This document shows positions 1 through 9,444 of a stretch of 64,000 nt of DNA, one piece after another (the first letter of the stretch is position 1; every line of letters starts with the position of its first letter). The notes under the pieces are model-generated. The model searched no databases and had not been told where the DNA came from. It was given only the letters and a program-made list of their open reading frames with translations. Origin of the DNA: Kiloniellaceae bacterium (lineage in GTDB: Bacteria > Pseudomonadota > Alphaproteobacteria > Kiloniellales > Kiloniellaceae); contig JAJFGK010000003.1 in the NCBI GenBank assembly GCA_021776195.1, positions 7,249 to 71,248 on the forward strand, read 5' to 3'. The translations under genes were made by a program, and so were the position numbers.

Positions 1-2135
1 TCGCCATAGCCGACATAGCCCGGCGGCGCGCCCTTCAGGGTCGATACGGTATGCGCCTCCTGGAACTCGCTCATGTTGATGGTGATGATATTCTGCTCAC
101 CGCCGTAGAGCGCCTCGGCCAGCGCCAGGGCGGTCTCGGTCTTGCCGACACCGCTGGGCCCACAGAGCATGAAGACGCCAATGGGCTTGCTTGGGTTGTC
201 GAGCGAAGCCCGCGAAGTCTGGACCCGCTTGGCGACCATCGCCATGGCATGGTCCTGGCCGATCACGCGCTGACCCAGGGCATCGGCCATGTTGAGCACG
301 GTCGCGATCTCGTCCTTGACCATGCGGCCGACCGGAATGCCGGTCCAGTCCGCCACCACCGAAGCCACCGCCTGGCTGTCCACCGTCGGCAAGATGAGCG
401 GGTCCTCGCCCTGCAGGTCGTGGAGCCGGGTCTGAAGCTCGCCAAGCCGGTCGAGCAAGGCCTGGCGCTCTTCATCGCTCAGGGGATCGGCCGCCTCCGC
501 CGGCTGCGCACTGCCGTCTGCCGCCGGGGTCTCGGCCGGCGGGGCAGCTTCCGCCGGCGCCGCCGGGCCATCCACCGGGTCGCTCTCGCCGCGCAGCTTG
601 GCCCGGGCCTCCAGGATCTCATCGACCAGGCCCTTTTCCTCGGCCCAGCGCTCGTCCAGACCCCTGAGCCGCTCCTGTTCCTCGGTCAGGCCAGCCTCGG
701 CCTTGGTCCGGCGATCGCCGATTTCGAAACCCGCCGCCGCCTCGCGGCCGATGATCTCCAATTCGGTCTCGAGCGCCTGAATCCGCTTGCGACAGTCATC
801 CACCTCGGCCGGCACGGCATGCTGACTGATCGCCACCCGGGCAGAGGCCGTATCGATCAGGCTGACCGATTTGTCGGGCAACTGGCGCGCCGGAATATAG
901 CGATGCGACAGCTTGACCGCGGCATCCAGCGCCTCGTCGAGGATCTGCACCCGGTGGTGCGCCTCGAGGGTGGAGGCAACGCCGCGCATCATGAGAACCG
1001 CCTTGGGCTCGTCGGGCTCGTCGACCTGGACCACCTGGAAGCGCCGGGTCAGGGCCGGGTCCTTCTCGATGTGCTTCTTGTATTCCGCCCAGGTGGTCGC
1101 CGCCACGGTGCGTAGCGTCCCGCGCGCCAGAGCCGGTTTCAGCAGATTGGCCGCGTCGCCCGTGCCGGCGGCGCCGCCGGCGCCGATCAGCGTGTGGGCC
1201 TCGTCGATGAAGAGAATGATCGGCTTGGGCGATGCCTGGACCTCGTCGATCACCGCGCGCAGGCGGTTTTCGAACTCGCCCTTCATCGAGGCGCCGGCCT
1301 GAAGCAGGCCGATATCGAGGCTCAGCAGGCGGACGTCTTGCATCGGCGGCGGCACGTCGCCCTGGGCGATGCGCAGGGCAAAGCCCTCCACCACGGCGGT
1401 TTTACCGACACCGGCCTCGCCGGTCAGGATCGGATTGTTCTGCCGCCGCCGCATCAGGATGTCCACCACCTGGCGGATCTCCTCGTCACGCCCGACGATG
1501 GGGTCGATCTCGCCTTCGCGGGCCCGCTCGGTGAGATCCACGGTGAACTGTTGCAGGGCTTCCTGCTTGCCCATCTGAGCCGGCGCCATGGCGCCGCTGG
1601 CCTCGCCGGGCACCGCGCCGCCGCCCATCTGGGTACCGTCCTGGGCCACCAGGCCTTCTTCGGGCGAACTGCCGGTGATCTCGCCGAAGCGCTCGATCAG
1701 CGTTTCGATCTTGATCTTCTGAAACTCCGACGAGATGGCGTAGAGGGCGTTGCGCAGCGAGTTGGTCTTCAAGACGCCGACCACCAGATGGCCGCTGCGG
1801 ACCTGGGATTCGCCGAACATCAAGGTGCCGAAAACCCAGCCGCGCTCGACCGCCTCTTCGACGTGCGAAGACAGATCGGAAATCGACGTCGAGCCCCGCG
1901 GCAGGCGGTCCAGCGCTTCGGTCAGCTCCTTGGCGAGCGTCGAGGGGTTCATGTTGAACTGCTTGACGATCTGGTGCAGATCCGAGTCCTGAAGCTGGAG
2001 GATCTGATGGAACCAGTGGACCAGCTCGACGTAAGGGTTGCCGCGCATCTTGCAAAACACGGTCGCGCTCTCGATACCGCGATAGCAAGACGCGTTCAGC
2101 TTACCGAACAGATTGACTCGACTGATATCCGACAT
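1..2135 (-). CDS. tssH: T6SS sheath-disassembly ATPase ClpV (TssH), 3' end cut by window edge
   Basis: Reading the minus strand from ATG at 2135 gives 711 codons of an open frame that runs off position 1. It starts [20 protein letters not shown], typical of the ClpV N-domain that binds contracted TssC. The first AAA+ module has Walker [10 protein letters not shown] near residue 235 and Walker [14 protein letters not shown] near 310. A coiled middle domain follows, with an Ala/Pro-rich insertion near residues 530-555. The second Walker [11 protein letters not shown], is near residue 660. ClpB-family proteins of this type are about 880-900 aa, so roughly 170 residues are missing at the left edge. 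ClpV recycles contracted TssB/TssC sheaths with ATP. It is the last gene of the tss operon seen here, 120 bp after tssG. The ORF track did not list it because it has no stop in the window. Confidence 0.96.
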   Translation of the reverse strand, partial: MSDISRVNLFGKLNASCYRGIESATVFCKMRGNPYVELVHWFHQILQLQDSDLHQIVKQFNMNPSTLAKELTEALDRLPRGSTSISDLSSHVEEAVERGWVFGTLMFGESQVRSGHLVVGVLKTNSLRNALYAISSEFQKIKIETLIERFGEITGSSPEEGLVAQDGTQMGGGAVPGEASGAMAPAQMGKQEALQQFTVDLTERAREGEIDPIVGRDEEIRQVVDILMRRRQNNPILTGEAGVGKTAVVEGFALRIAQGDVPPPMQDVRLLSLDIGLLQAGASMKGEFENRLRAVIDEVQASPKPIILFIDEAHTLIGAGGAAGTGDAANLLKPALARGTLRTVAATTWAEYKKHIEKDPALTRRFQVVQVDEPDEPKAVLMMRGVASTLEAHHRVQILDEALDAAVKLSHRYIPARQLPDKSVSLIDTASARVAISQHAVPAEVDDCRKRIQALETELEIIGREAAAGFEIGDRRTKAEAGLTEEQERLRGLDERWAEEKGLVDEILEARAKLRGESDPVDGPAAPAEAAPPAETPAADGSAQPAEAADPLSDEERQALLDRLGELQTRLHDLQGEDPLILPTVDSQAVASVVADWTGIPVGRMVKDEIATVLNMADALGQRVIGQDHAMAMVAKRVQTSRASLDNPSKPIGVFMLCGPSGVGKTETALALAEALYGGEQNIITINMSEFQEAHTVSTLKGAPPGYVGYG

Positions 2136-2255
2136 ACTCGATCTCCCAAATTCTCCGGTCCCGCTGGACCGCCTGAATCATACAACGCCACAGGCCCCCC
2201 TGGCAAAAGCCCCTCTGTCCGGCTATCGCCGCGCGCGGGCCCAAAACAGGGCCTT

Positions 2256-3287
2256 CTAGGCCCGGTGAATACCCGGGTCGAGCCGCAGATCGCCGCGGTC
2301 CCTGTCGGAATCGCCGCTCAAGACCCAGGAGGTCCAGCCCAGCCGGTTGCGCCCGCCCAATTGCAGTCGGGGCACCTCGTCCTGGCGCAAGATCAAGTTG
2401 ACGTCGAACGACAGCTCGTCGCCGACATAATTCCGCACAATCGCCACCAGGCGTTTGAGCGAGTCGCCGCCGGGCAGGAGGCGTTCATAGTCGGCGCGGC
2501 TCATCGGCCCAAAGATCAGGCGAAACTTGTACTGGCAGGACCAGACACGCCGCCCCGCGGTGGCGGAAAGGCCAAGCAGCGCGTTGGGCTTGCTCCCGCC
2601 GAGTCGGGTCAACTGATGCTCCGGCAACTGTAGCCATTCGCCGATGAACTCCTGAATGTCGACCTTGACCCGAAAGAAGTCCGAGACGATCGCCATCAGC
2701 CCTTCGGGATTCTTGGTCTGAAGGGCCATGCGCCCGGCAAAATGCAGCTTGCCGACATCGTCGAGGTCATCGCGGTCGCGAAAGGCCGGCATGCCGATTC
2801 CGAAGGTCGAGCCCACGTAGGTCGAAAAGCGGTCGTTGTCCTTGCGGTCGAACGAGACCGTCGGCTCGGCGCTGGCCCAGGCCCGGTAAAACAGGGAGAG
2901 CATGCGGTGGTGAAAGACATCGGCGAAGGCGATAAAGGTGTCGTCGCGGTGATTTCGCTTCCGCTCGCGGGCGTACTCCGTCAAGTGCATGGGCAGGGGG
3001 CCGTTCGGCCCGAAGAGGCCGAGAAAGAACCCGGTTACCCGATCGGGGCCGCCATCCTTGCCCTTCTTAAATTCGGACAGGGTCGCCGGCGAAAAGACGA
3101 CGAAGGGTTCCTGGCCGAGCCTGAGCGAATCGTCGATCGGCCGCACCGACTCGCCGATCCGGGGCTTGTCGCGGTAGATGTTCTCGAGACGCCGAACCAG
3201 CGAAAAGAACCCAAAGCGATAAGGTTCGCGCTGGAGAGCCTCGAAAAACTTCAGATCCTCTGGCGTAGACCCATCCTCGCCGGCCAT
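2256..3287 (-). CDS. tssG: T6SS baseplate protein TssG
   Basis: The 343-residue product is a TssG (ImpH/VasB) baseplate wedge subunit that pairs with TssF and TssK and connects the baseplate to the membrane complex. The N-terminus (EDLKFFEALQREPYRFGFF, then LVRRLENIYRDKPRIGES) and the FFLGLFGPNGPLPMHLTEYA block are the usual family hallmarks, and the length is normal. Its start overlaps the end of tssF by 37 bp, so the two are translationally coupled. It is cytoplasmic, with no signal peptide or membrane segment. Confidence 0.96.
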   Translation of the reverse strand: MAGEDGSTPEDLKFFEALQREPYRFGFFSLVRRLENIYRDKPRIGESVRPIDDSLRLGQEPFVVFSPATLSEFKKGKDGGPDRVTGFFLGLFGPNGPLPMHLTEYARERKRNHRDDTFIAFADVFHHRMLSLFYRAWASAEPTVSFDRKDNDRFSTYVGSTFGIGMPAFRDRDDLDDVGKLHFAGRMALQTKNPEGLMAIVSDFFRVKVDIQEFIGEWLQLPEHQLTRLGGSKPNALLGLSATAGRRVWSCQYKFRLIFGPMSRADYERLLPGGDSLKRLVAIVRNYVGDELSFDVNLILRQDEVPRLQLGGRNRLGWTSWVLSGDSDRDRGDLRLDPGIHRA

Positions 3288-5128
3288 CGAACGATTTCAC
3301 CCCGTTCCACTGTCTTAACGACGGTTTCCGTAAACGCGTTGATCGAAACATACTTCGCGAAAAAGGCCTCGATGACCGATCCGAGCACGAACATTCCGGT
3401 GCCCTCGAAGGCCGATTCCTCAAAGGTCGTGGTAATCTCGAGCCCGCGCGCCACCGAGGCGATACCGGCGCCCGGCAGGCGGCGGATAATCGGCCGGGAA
3501 TCGATCGCGCGGACGCCCTCGACTTGCTTGCTGACAGCCGCATCGGCCACCGGACAGTAGAGCGAAAGGATCTCGCGCAGCGCACCTGCTCCCTGCTCGG
3601 CATCGTTGTCGATCAGCGAGAGATAGTTGAGTGCCAGATGGCTGATCAGGCGCCAAGACGTCTCGCCTTCGGCGAAGGAGGGCCGCGGCCGGGTCGGCCC
3701 GGCCAGACAGCGCACCGCCTTGATCGGGCCCCCCTCGGGCAGGGTGAAGTCGGTGTCGCCGACTCCGGTCGGCAGGGCCAGCGGCAGATCCCTGTTGGAG
3801 CAGAGCGTCCGGAGCGCGAGCTGTCGCAGGTCGCTTTTATAGGGGGCGTTTTGCGCATCGACCAAAGAGACAAAGACCTCGCTTCCAATGTAGGAAGACC
3901 GCGTGCCCACGAGGCGCTGCTTCGAGGAGAGCATACGCGGAACCCGGTGCACCGTGTGATAGGCGCGAAAGTCCGGATGTATTGGCGAGTCGACGATCGA
4001 GTAGAAGGGCAGGAAGTCCTGCACGAACTCGCTGTCGGCGCCGATCCCTTTCACCTCCGTGACCTGATAGACCTCGAAATCCATCGGCCGAGTGCGGTCG
4101 GGCACGACATGAAATTCGGCATCGCGGTCATTCAGGTGAATGCGGTCGGCTCGCTTGGGAAAGAGATTGATGGCCGGCGTACAGAAGAGCTCGAAATGTT
4201 CCCGCCCCAATGCGTTCTGCAGCTCGCGGTCGCTTCTGTTCAGGAGAAAGAGGACTTCGATCTCTTCGCCTTCGCAACGCTTGAATGCCGGCCCCAGGCC
4301 ATCCAGGTCGACGAAAAGATACCGTTCGGGGAAGGCGAAGTACTCGTGAAGCAGGCGGTAGCCCTGAAACGACGGTGCGGTATAGGGCAGGAGGGATTCG
4401 TCATCGGCGTAGCCCTTGCGCCGCACCTTGTGCTTTTCGATCACTTCGAACCAGGGCGTCGGGCGGACCGTCGGGCGCACCACCACGCGCTCGCAGTTGG
4501 CGACCAGCTGTTCGAGGACCCGCATCGGAAACTCGCCGCTGCCGCGCAGGTAGAAGACCAGATTGTCGACCAGCAGTTTGTTAATCGGCAGATTGGCCTT
4601 GGCCCGCAATCGCATGCGTATCGCGGCGCGCACATTGGTGGCATCGGAGATACCGGCGGCGACCACGGCACCGGTCGATGCCAGGTACTCCGCCTCGCTG
4701 ACCTCCAGGGGATAGAGTTTGACGGCATGGGCGGTTCGAAACTCGCAGGCCGTCTGCATTTCCTTGCCGAGCTGGCCGCGCAGTTGGGTTTGGCGCGGCA
4801 CGTCGTAGCCCTGCGCCAGGCCGCTCTGGGTCAAATCCGGCTGGAGACGCACGATGGCCATCGAGGGCAAGGGTGCCAGGTAGTGGGGGTAGATCATCTC
4901 CAGCAGATGCTGGGTCAGGACCGGGTACTGGGCATCGAGCTTGAGCTGAACGCGCGCCGCGAGAAACGCAAAACCCTCGATGAGGCGCTCGACGTAAGGG
5001 TCGGCGCAGTCGAACCCCTCCAGCCCCAGGCGCCCGGCGATCTTGGGATACTCGGCGGCGAACTCGCCACCCATTTCTCGGATATGCTGGAGTTCGCGGT
5101 TGTAGTATTTGAGAAGCCGCGGATCCAT
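3251..5128 (-). CDS. tssF: T6SS baseplate protein TssF
   Basis: This 625-residue protein is a TssF (ImpG/VasA) baseplate subunit. The N-terminus MDPRLLKYYNRELQHIREMG and the following EFAAEYPKIAGRLGLEG are the family signature, followed by the conserved HLLEMIYPHYLAPLPSMA block. Length is close to the 590-630 aa usual for the family. Its ATG overlaps the tssE stop codon by one base (TGATG arrangement), a sign of translational coupling. With TssG, TssE and TssK it forms the wedges on which the Hcp tube and sheath polymerise. Confidence 0.96.
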   Translation of the reverse strand: MDPRLLKYYNRELQHIREMGGEFAAEYPKIAGRLGLEGFDCADPYVERLIEGFAFLAARVQLKLDAQYPVLTQHLLEMIYPHYLAPLPSMAIVRLQPDLTQSGLAQGYDVPRQTQLRGQLGKEMQTACEFRTAHAVKLYPLEVSEAEYLASTGAVVAAGISDATNVRAAIRMRLRAKANLPINKLLVDNLVFYLRGSGEFPMRVLEQLVANCERVVVRPTVRPTPWFEVIEKHKVRRKGYADDESLLPYTAPSFQGYRLLHEYFAFPERYLFVDLDGLGPAFKRCEGEEIEVLFLLNRSDRELQNALGREHFELFCTPAINLFPKRADRIHLNDRDAEFHVVPDRTRPMDFEVYQVTEVKGIGADSEFVQDFLPFYSIVDSPIHPDFRAYHTVHRVPRMLSSKQRLVGTRSSYIGSEVFVSLVDAQNAPYKSDLRQLALRTLCSNRDLPLALPTGVGDTDFTLPEGGPIKAVRCLAGPTRPRPSFAEGETSWRLISHLALNYLSLIDNDAEQGAGALREILSLYCPVADAAVSKQVEGVRAIDSRPIIRRLPGAGIASVARGLEITTTFEESAFEGTGMFVLGSVIEAFFAKYVSINAFTETVVKTVERGEIVRWPARMGLRQRI

Positions 5129-5649
5129 CAGCGGTTACCGGACCCCAGTTTGTCGTAGTCGGAGATATCGACCGTGGTGCCCTGCAGGTCCAATTCGGTC
5201 TGCAAGAAAAGGCGCTGCGGTAGAGGCTGCGCCCAGAGATCGCCATGGATCTCGAAGGCCAGGGTATTGGGATCGCGCCGCTTTTCCTTGGGCAGGATCT
5301 CGACTCGCAGGGTATCGGGCAGGATGCGGGGTTCGAAGTTCCGGATCGCCGCCGCCAGGGTGCGTTCGATCGAAATCGCCTCGGCGGCAAGATTTGTAAA
5401 GCTACCGATATCGGGCAACCCATAGTTGACCACCGACTTCTTGACCAGCGGGTAGTCGTCGATGTCTTCAACGGATTCCAGATGTACCGTGTTGAAAAGC
5501 CACTGAAGGTCCCGCAGAACGGCCTCGCGCAGCTCGCGCATGGACAAGACCCGTGAGTCGCGGCTCTCTTTTTGCTTGCCTGGCTCTTCGTCCGTCAAGC
5601 GGTCCAGCAGGGATGGCTGAAGGCGCTCGCGGTGTGACAGTTCAGCCAT
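5128..5649 (-). CDS. tssE: T6SS baseplate protein TssE (gp25-like)
   Basis: The product (173 aa) is the gp25-like lysozyme-fold baseplate protein that starts sheath polymerisation. Visible family features are SLLDRLTDEEP near the N-terminus, the LREAVLRDLQWLFNT helix, the SVVNYGLPDIGSF motif and AAAIRNFEPRILPDTLRVE. The last two are the conserved gp25 core. The gene starts 8 bp inside the end of tagJ and ends on the first base of tssF. It is slightly longer than the usual 140-165 aa because of a Lys/Glu-rich linker. Confidence 0.95.
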   Translation of the reverse strand: MAELSHRERLQPSLLDRLTDEEPGKQKESRDSRVLSMRELREAVLRDLQWLFNTVHLESVEDIDDYPLVKKSVVNYGLPDIGSFTNLAAEAISIERTLAAAIRNFEPRILPDTLRVEILPKEKRRDPNTLAFEIHGDLWAQPLPQRLFLQTELDLQGTTVDISDYDKLGSGNR

Positions 5650-6514
5650 TTGATCCTTCGGCCGCCGCCTCCGGCGGTGCCGCGCCGCCTTCCGCCTCGG
5701 CTCCCTCGCCCTCGTCGGTCCCGGTGTCCAGTTCGATGGTGCGAATGTCCATCAGCGCATATTCGCCCCCATCGGTCGCAAGCGTGCGCTGGCCAGCACC
5801 GAGGAAGGTTCCTCCGGCCTCCTCGATCCAGTCGGTCCGACGGGCCAGACTGATCAGGTCGTCGTCGCTCTCTTCCGACCCAGGGTAGCGGTTCGGGATC
5901 AAACCGACGGTTTCGCCACCATTGGCCCAGGTGAAAAAGCCCGGCATCCAGACACGGTCGCGCAGGTCCTGGGGCTCTTCGACGACGAGAATTTTGATTC
6001 GGTGGAAGGGAATCCAGTAGTAGCGCCCGTTGACCACCGCCTCGAGCATCGGACCCAAGCGGCTGTCGGCGTCGGCAATCCACTCGAAGGGCTCCCCATT
6101 CAGGCTGCCCGAGGTCATCGGGGCCTGCTCAAAGGCCTGATCGCGGAGATCCGCTGCCTTGGCGTACTCACCGAGCCCGGTGAGCTTCAGGGCTTCGAGC
6201 AGCAGCGCGACCCACTGTTCGGGGTCGCCAAAAACCAGGGGCGTTCTCTTGCCCGTGAATACATCCCGGCGATAGACCTCGCAGGTCAGGGCCTCGCGGT
6301 AAGTCTGGACCATCGCCAAGGCCCCGGGGTCGATGTCGCCGGAGACATTCAACTGGGTCAGCGCGCGATCCCACTGCCCCATGACCGACAGCAGCTGGAA
6401 CAGGAAGGTCCGCAGCTTGGCATCGGCTGGATCTTTTCGGATCTGGTCTTGGAGTTGCGTCAGGGCCTCTTTCAGATTGCCCTCTTTCAGACTCTCTTCG
6501 GCACTCATCGTCAA
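5642..6514 (-). CDS. tagJ: T6SS accessory protein TagJ (ImpE family)
   Basis: The 290-residue protein matches the TagJ/ImpE family. It opens with tetratricopeptide-like helices (SLKEGNLKEALTQLQDQIRKDPADAKLRTFLFQLL) and then has the ImpE region (PFEWIADADSRLGPMLEAVVNGRYYWIPF, and the W-x-P-G-F block). TagJ binds the N-terminus of TssB and is thought to help ClpV-driven sheath turnover. The last 30 residues are Glu/Gly/Ala-rich and likely disordered. It sits between hcp and tssE, the common position in this T6SS subtype. Family assignment is firm; its role is inferred from studied homologues. Confidence 0.9.
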   Translation of the reverse strand: MTMSAEESLKEGNLKEALTQLQDQIRKDPADAKLRTFLFQLLSVMGQWDRALTQLNVSGDIDPGALAMVQTYREALTCEVYRRDVFTGKRTPLVFGDPEQWVALLLEALKLTGLGEYAKAADLRDQAFEQAPMTSGSLNGEPFEWIADADSRLGPMLEAVVNGRYYWIPFHRIKILVVEEPQDLRDRVWMPGFFTWANGGETVGLIPNRYPGSEESDDDLISLARRTDWIEEAGGTFLGAGQRTLATDGGEYALMDIRTIELDTGTDEGEGAEAEGGAAPPEAAAEGSNG

Positions 6515-6622
6515 CCCCCAGTCGTCCCCGCTTTCAACAAGAGTTGGCCGGGATCATCAGGGATCCCGGCCCATCTCCAGCACATTGCGGCCACCCGGGG
6601 CGGCCGTCGGATCGAACCGGGT

Positions 6623-7156
6623 CTAGACCTCGAATTGATCGCGGTTGAGAATGCGGCTCCACATCTGGGTCTTCGGCGCGCCGACCGACCCATCGGGCTT
6701 CTGCGGGAAGTATTCCACCTTGATGGCACCATACTCGAAGATCACCGTCTCCTTGCAGGCTTCATCGCCGTCAGAACCGCTCCAAGTGATGTCCTTAACC
6801 GCGACAAGCTTGAAGCTGAACTTCAGGTAAGGGATTCCCGAAGCGCTGGCGTCGCCGCCCGCCTTGCGGAGGATCAACTCGACGTCGCCATAGTGACCGC
6901 CGTTACAGCAAGCCAAGAAGAGGTTTGCCGAGCCGTTGTCGGTCTGCTTGCCGACGGTGAACTCCTTGAAGGTCACCTTGCCGGACCCGGCACCGCCGGA
7001 TTTACTGCCGATATTGAGCGTGTTCTCACAGCCGAAGTCGAACTCGTCGATTTCAAACGCTTTTTCCTTCGACATGTCCTTGTCTCGGGTCTCGCCTTCG
7101 ATCGCCTTAGCACCCGCCCCCGGGTTCTTGAATATCAGAAATGCATCAAATGCCAT
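6623..7156 (-). CDS. hcp: T6SS inner-tube protein Hcp (TssD)
   Basis: The product is a 177-residue Hcp-type tube protein, starting MAFDAFLIFKNPGAGAKAIEGE. It keeps beta-rich family blocks such as SGKVTFKEFTVGKQTDNGS, the NGGHYGDVELILRKAGG strand and a YGAIKVEYFPQ strand near the C-terminus. Hcp hexamers stack into the tube that is fired into target cells, and they carry small effectors. There is no C-terminal toxin extension. It lies between tssC (142-bp gap) and tagJ (108-bp gap). These are the widest spacers inside the operon and may hold extra processing or promoter signals, which fits the need for much more Hcp. Confidence 0.95.
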   Translation of the reverse strand: MAFDAFLIFKNPGAGAKAIEGETRDKDMSKEKAFEIDEFDFGCENTLNIGSKSGGAGSGKVTFKEFTVGKQTDNGSANLFLACCNGGHYGDVELILRKAGGDASASGIPYLKFSFKLVAVKDITWSGSDGDEACKETVIFEYGAIKVEYFPQKPDGSVGAPKTQMWSRILNRDQFEV

Positions 7157-7298
7157 CGGTTCCGTCCTTTCATCCTATCTTTGATTAGCGAGAGCGCCGT
7201 CTCATCCATTGCACGGTGCCGGACCGGCCAAGGGGTTATCGTTTCCCCAGTTTTTCGGCCGCCAAGACCAGAGACGAGCGATCGATAGGCCTCCTCCC

Positions 7299-8795
7299 CT
7301 ATGCGCCCTTGGCCGACGGCAGTTTCGAGACCAGACGGAGCGAAACCGTCAGGCCTTCCAACTGATAGTGCGGCCGCAGGTAAAACCGGGAACGATAGTA
7401 CCCCGGGTTGGATTCATCCGCCTCCACGATCACCTCGGCCGCGGCCAGAGGCTTACGGGACTTGGTATCTTCGTTCGAGCTTTCCGGATCGCCGTCGACA
7501 TACTGGTTGACCCAGTTCTGCAGCCAGAGCTGCATGTCGTCGCGCTCCTTGAAGGAGCCGATCTTGTCACGGACAATGCACTTTAGATAGTGAGCGAACC
7601 GGCAGCTCGCGAAAAGATAAGGCAGGCGCGCCGAGAGATTGGCATTCGCCGTGGCGTCCGGATCCTCATACTCCGCGGGCTTCTGCAGCGACTGCGCGCC
7701 GATAAACGCGGCCATATCCGAGTTCTTGCGGTGGATCAAAGGCATGAAGCCGTTCTTGGCCAACTCCGCCTCGCGCCGGTCGGCGATGGCGATTTCGGTC
7801 GGGCACTTCATATCGACGCCGCCGTCATCGGTCGGGAAGGTGTGCGCCGGCAGGTCGTCCACCGCGCCACCCGACTCCACACCGCGGATCCGTGAACACC
7901 AGCCATAGTGCTTGAAGCTACGGGTGATGTTGGTCGCCATGCCATAGGCCGCATTGCACCAGGTGTACTTCGAGCTGTCCGCGCCCTCGGTCTCTTCCTC
8001 GAAATCGAACTCCTCGACCGGATCCGTCTTCGCACCATAGGGCAGGCGCGCCAGAAAGCGCGGCATGGCAAGCCCGATATAGCGCGAGTCCTCGGACTCG
8101 CGCAGCGACCGCCAGGCGGCATACTCCGGCGTTTGAAAGATCTTGGTCAGATCGCGCGGGTTGGCCAGTTCCTGCCAGGATTCCATTTGCATGGTGGTCG
8201 GGCTGGCGGCGGCGATAAAGGGGCAGTGCGCAGCGGCCGAGATCTGCGCCATGCCGTTGAGGATCGCCACGTCGGGCGGGCTATGGTCGAAATAGTAGTC
8301 GCCGACCAGACAGCCGTAGGGCTCGCCACCGAACTGCCCGTACTCTTCCTCGTAGACCTTCTTGAACAGCGGGCTTTGATCCCAGGCGGTCCCCTTGAAC
8401 TTTTTCAGGGTCTTGCCGATTTCCTTCTTGGAGATGTTCAGCACCCTGATCTTCAGCATCTCGTCGGTCTCGGTATTGCTCACGAGATGCTGAAGCCCGC
8501 GCCAGGAGCTTTCAAGCTGCTGAAAGTCCGGGTGGTGCATGATGTGATTGAGCTGCTCGGTGAGCTTGGCATCAAGCGCGGCGATGATCGATTCGATCGA
8601 CTGCAGCGCATCGTCGGAGATCAGCGCGGTGTTACCCAGCGCCTGTTCCGCCAGAATCCGAACCGCGCCCTCGACGGCCTCCTTGGCCTTGTCCGACTTC
8701 GGTTTGAACTCTTTCTTCAGCAGGGCCGAGAAATCGCTCGCTTCCGCCGTCGTAGTCTGGGCTTCGGCTTGAACTTGGGTTTCAGACTGTGCCAT
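7299..8795 (-). CDS. tssC: T6SS sheath large subunit TssC (VipB)
   Basis: This 498-residue protein is the large contractile-sheath subunit. It contains the conserved HPDFQQLESSWRGLQHLV segment, FGGEPYGCLVGDYYFDHSP, the ISAAAHCPFIAAASP block and the C-terminal LPYLFASCRFAHYLKCIVRDKIG region. Length and architecture match the family. It starts three bases after the tssB stop, so the pair is almost certainly cotranslated in the fixed ratio needed for TssB-TssC heterodimers. The sheath stores the energy that drives injection and is later unfolded by ClpV. Confidence 0.97.
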   Translation of the reverse strand: MAQSETQVQAEAQTTTAEASDFSALLKKEFKPKSDKAKEAVEGAVRILAEQALGNTALISDDALQSIESIIAALDAKLTEQLNHIMHHPDFQQLESSWRGLQHLVSNTETDEMLKIRVLNISKKEIGKTLKKFKGTAWDQSPLFKKVYEEEYGQFGGEPYGCLVGDYYFDHSPPDVAILNGMAQISAAAHCPFIAAASPTTMQMESWQELANPRDLTKIFQTPEYAAWRSLRESEDSRYIGLAMPRFLARLPYGAKTDPVEEFDFEEETEGADSSKYTWCNAAYGMATNITRSFKHYGWCSRIRGVESGGAVDDLPAHTFPTDDGGVDMKCPTEIAIADRREAELAKNGFMPLIHRKNSDMAAFIGAQSLQKPAEYEDPDATANANLSARLPYLFASCRFAHYLKCIVRDKIGSFKERDDMQLWLQNWVNQYVDGDPESSNEDTKSRKPLAAAEVIVEADESNPGYYRSRFYLRPHYQLEGLTVSLRLVSKLPSAKGA

Positions 8796-8798
8796 GAC

Positions 8799-9326
8799 TT
8801 AGTCCTCTGCCTCGGCGTTGTCGGGTTCGGCGCCCTGTTTGGGTGCCGATGCGAGCGACTGGAGCAAGGTCGGATCGTTCAAGATCTTGCCCATCAGTTG
8901 CTCGGCCCCGGTCTTGCCGTCCATGTAGGTCATCAGGTTCGCCAACTGGGTGCGCGCTTCCAACAGCGTGCTGAGCGAGTCGACTTTTCGCGCCACGGCC
9001 GCCGGTGAGAAGTCATCCATGCTTTCGAAGGTGATATCCACGGCCATGTTACCTTCCCCGGTCAGGGTGTTGGGTACATGGAACGCCGTGCGCGGCTTCA
9101 TCGCCTTCAGCCGATCATCGAAGTTGTCGATATCGATTTCCAGGGCCTTGCGGTCGGCGAGTGGCGCCAGGGGTTCTTCCGACTTACCGGAAAGATCCGA
9201 CATGACACCCATTACGAAGGGCAGCTGGATCTTCTTTTCCGACCCATAAAGCTCCACATCGTACTCGATTTGCACGCGAGGCGCTCGATTCCGCGCGATG
9301 AACTTTTGTGAGCTCGCTTTCGCCAT
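8799..9326 (-). CDS. tssB: T6SS sheath small subunit TssB (VipA)
   Basis: The product (175 aa) is the small sheath subunit. It begins MAKASSQKFIARNRAPRVQIEYDVE and carries the invariant LPFVMGVMSDLSG segment, DIDNFDDRLKAMKPR, and the C-terminal helices LLEARTQLANLMTYMDGK that interlock with TssC. The C-terminal tail is acidic (DNAEAED). It is the second gene of the operon, 118 bp after tssA and immediately before tssC. Confidence 0.97.
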   Translation of the reverse strand: MAKASSQKFIARNRAPRVQIEYDVELYGSEKKIQLPFVMGVMSDLSGKSEEPLAPLADRKALEIDIDNFDDRLKAMKPRTAFHVPNTLTGEGNMAVDITFESMDDFSPAAVARKVDSLSTLLEARTQLANLMTYMDGKTGAEQLMGKILNDPTLLQSLASAPKQGAEPDNAEAED

Positions 9327-9444
9327 CTTTACCCTTCTCCTTCTTCCGCCGGCTCTATCCTACACCCTCTTGGGCGTTTGCGGAAAGTGCCGTGTCAATC
9401 TGTTTTCAGCTTGCCCGACGCTCTATGACAGGCTGGGCAACCCG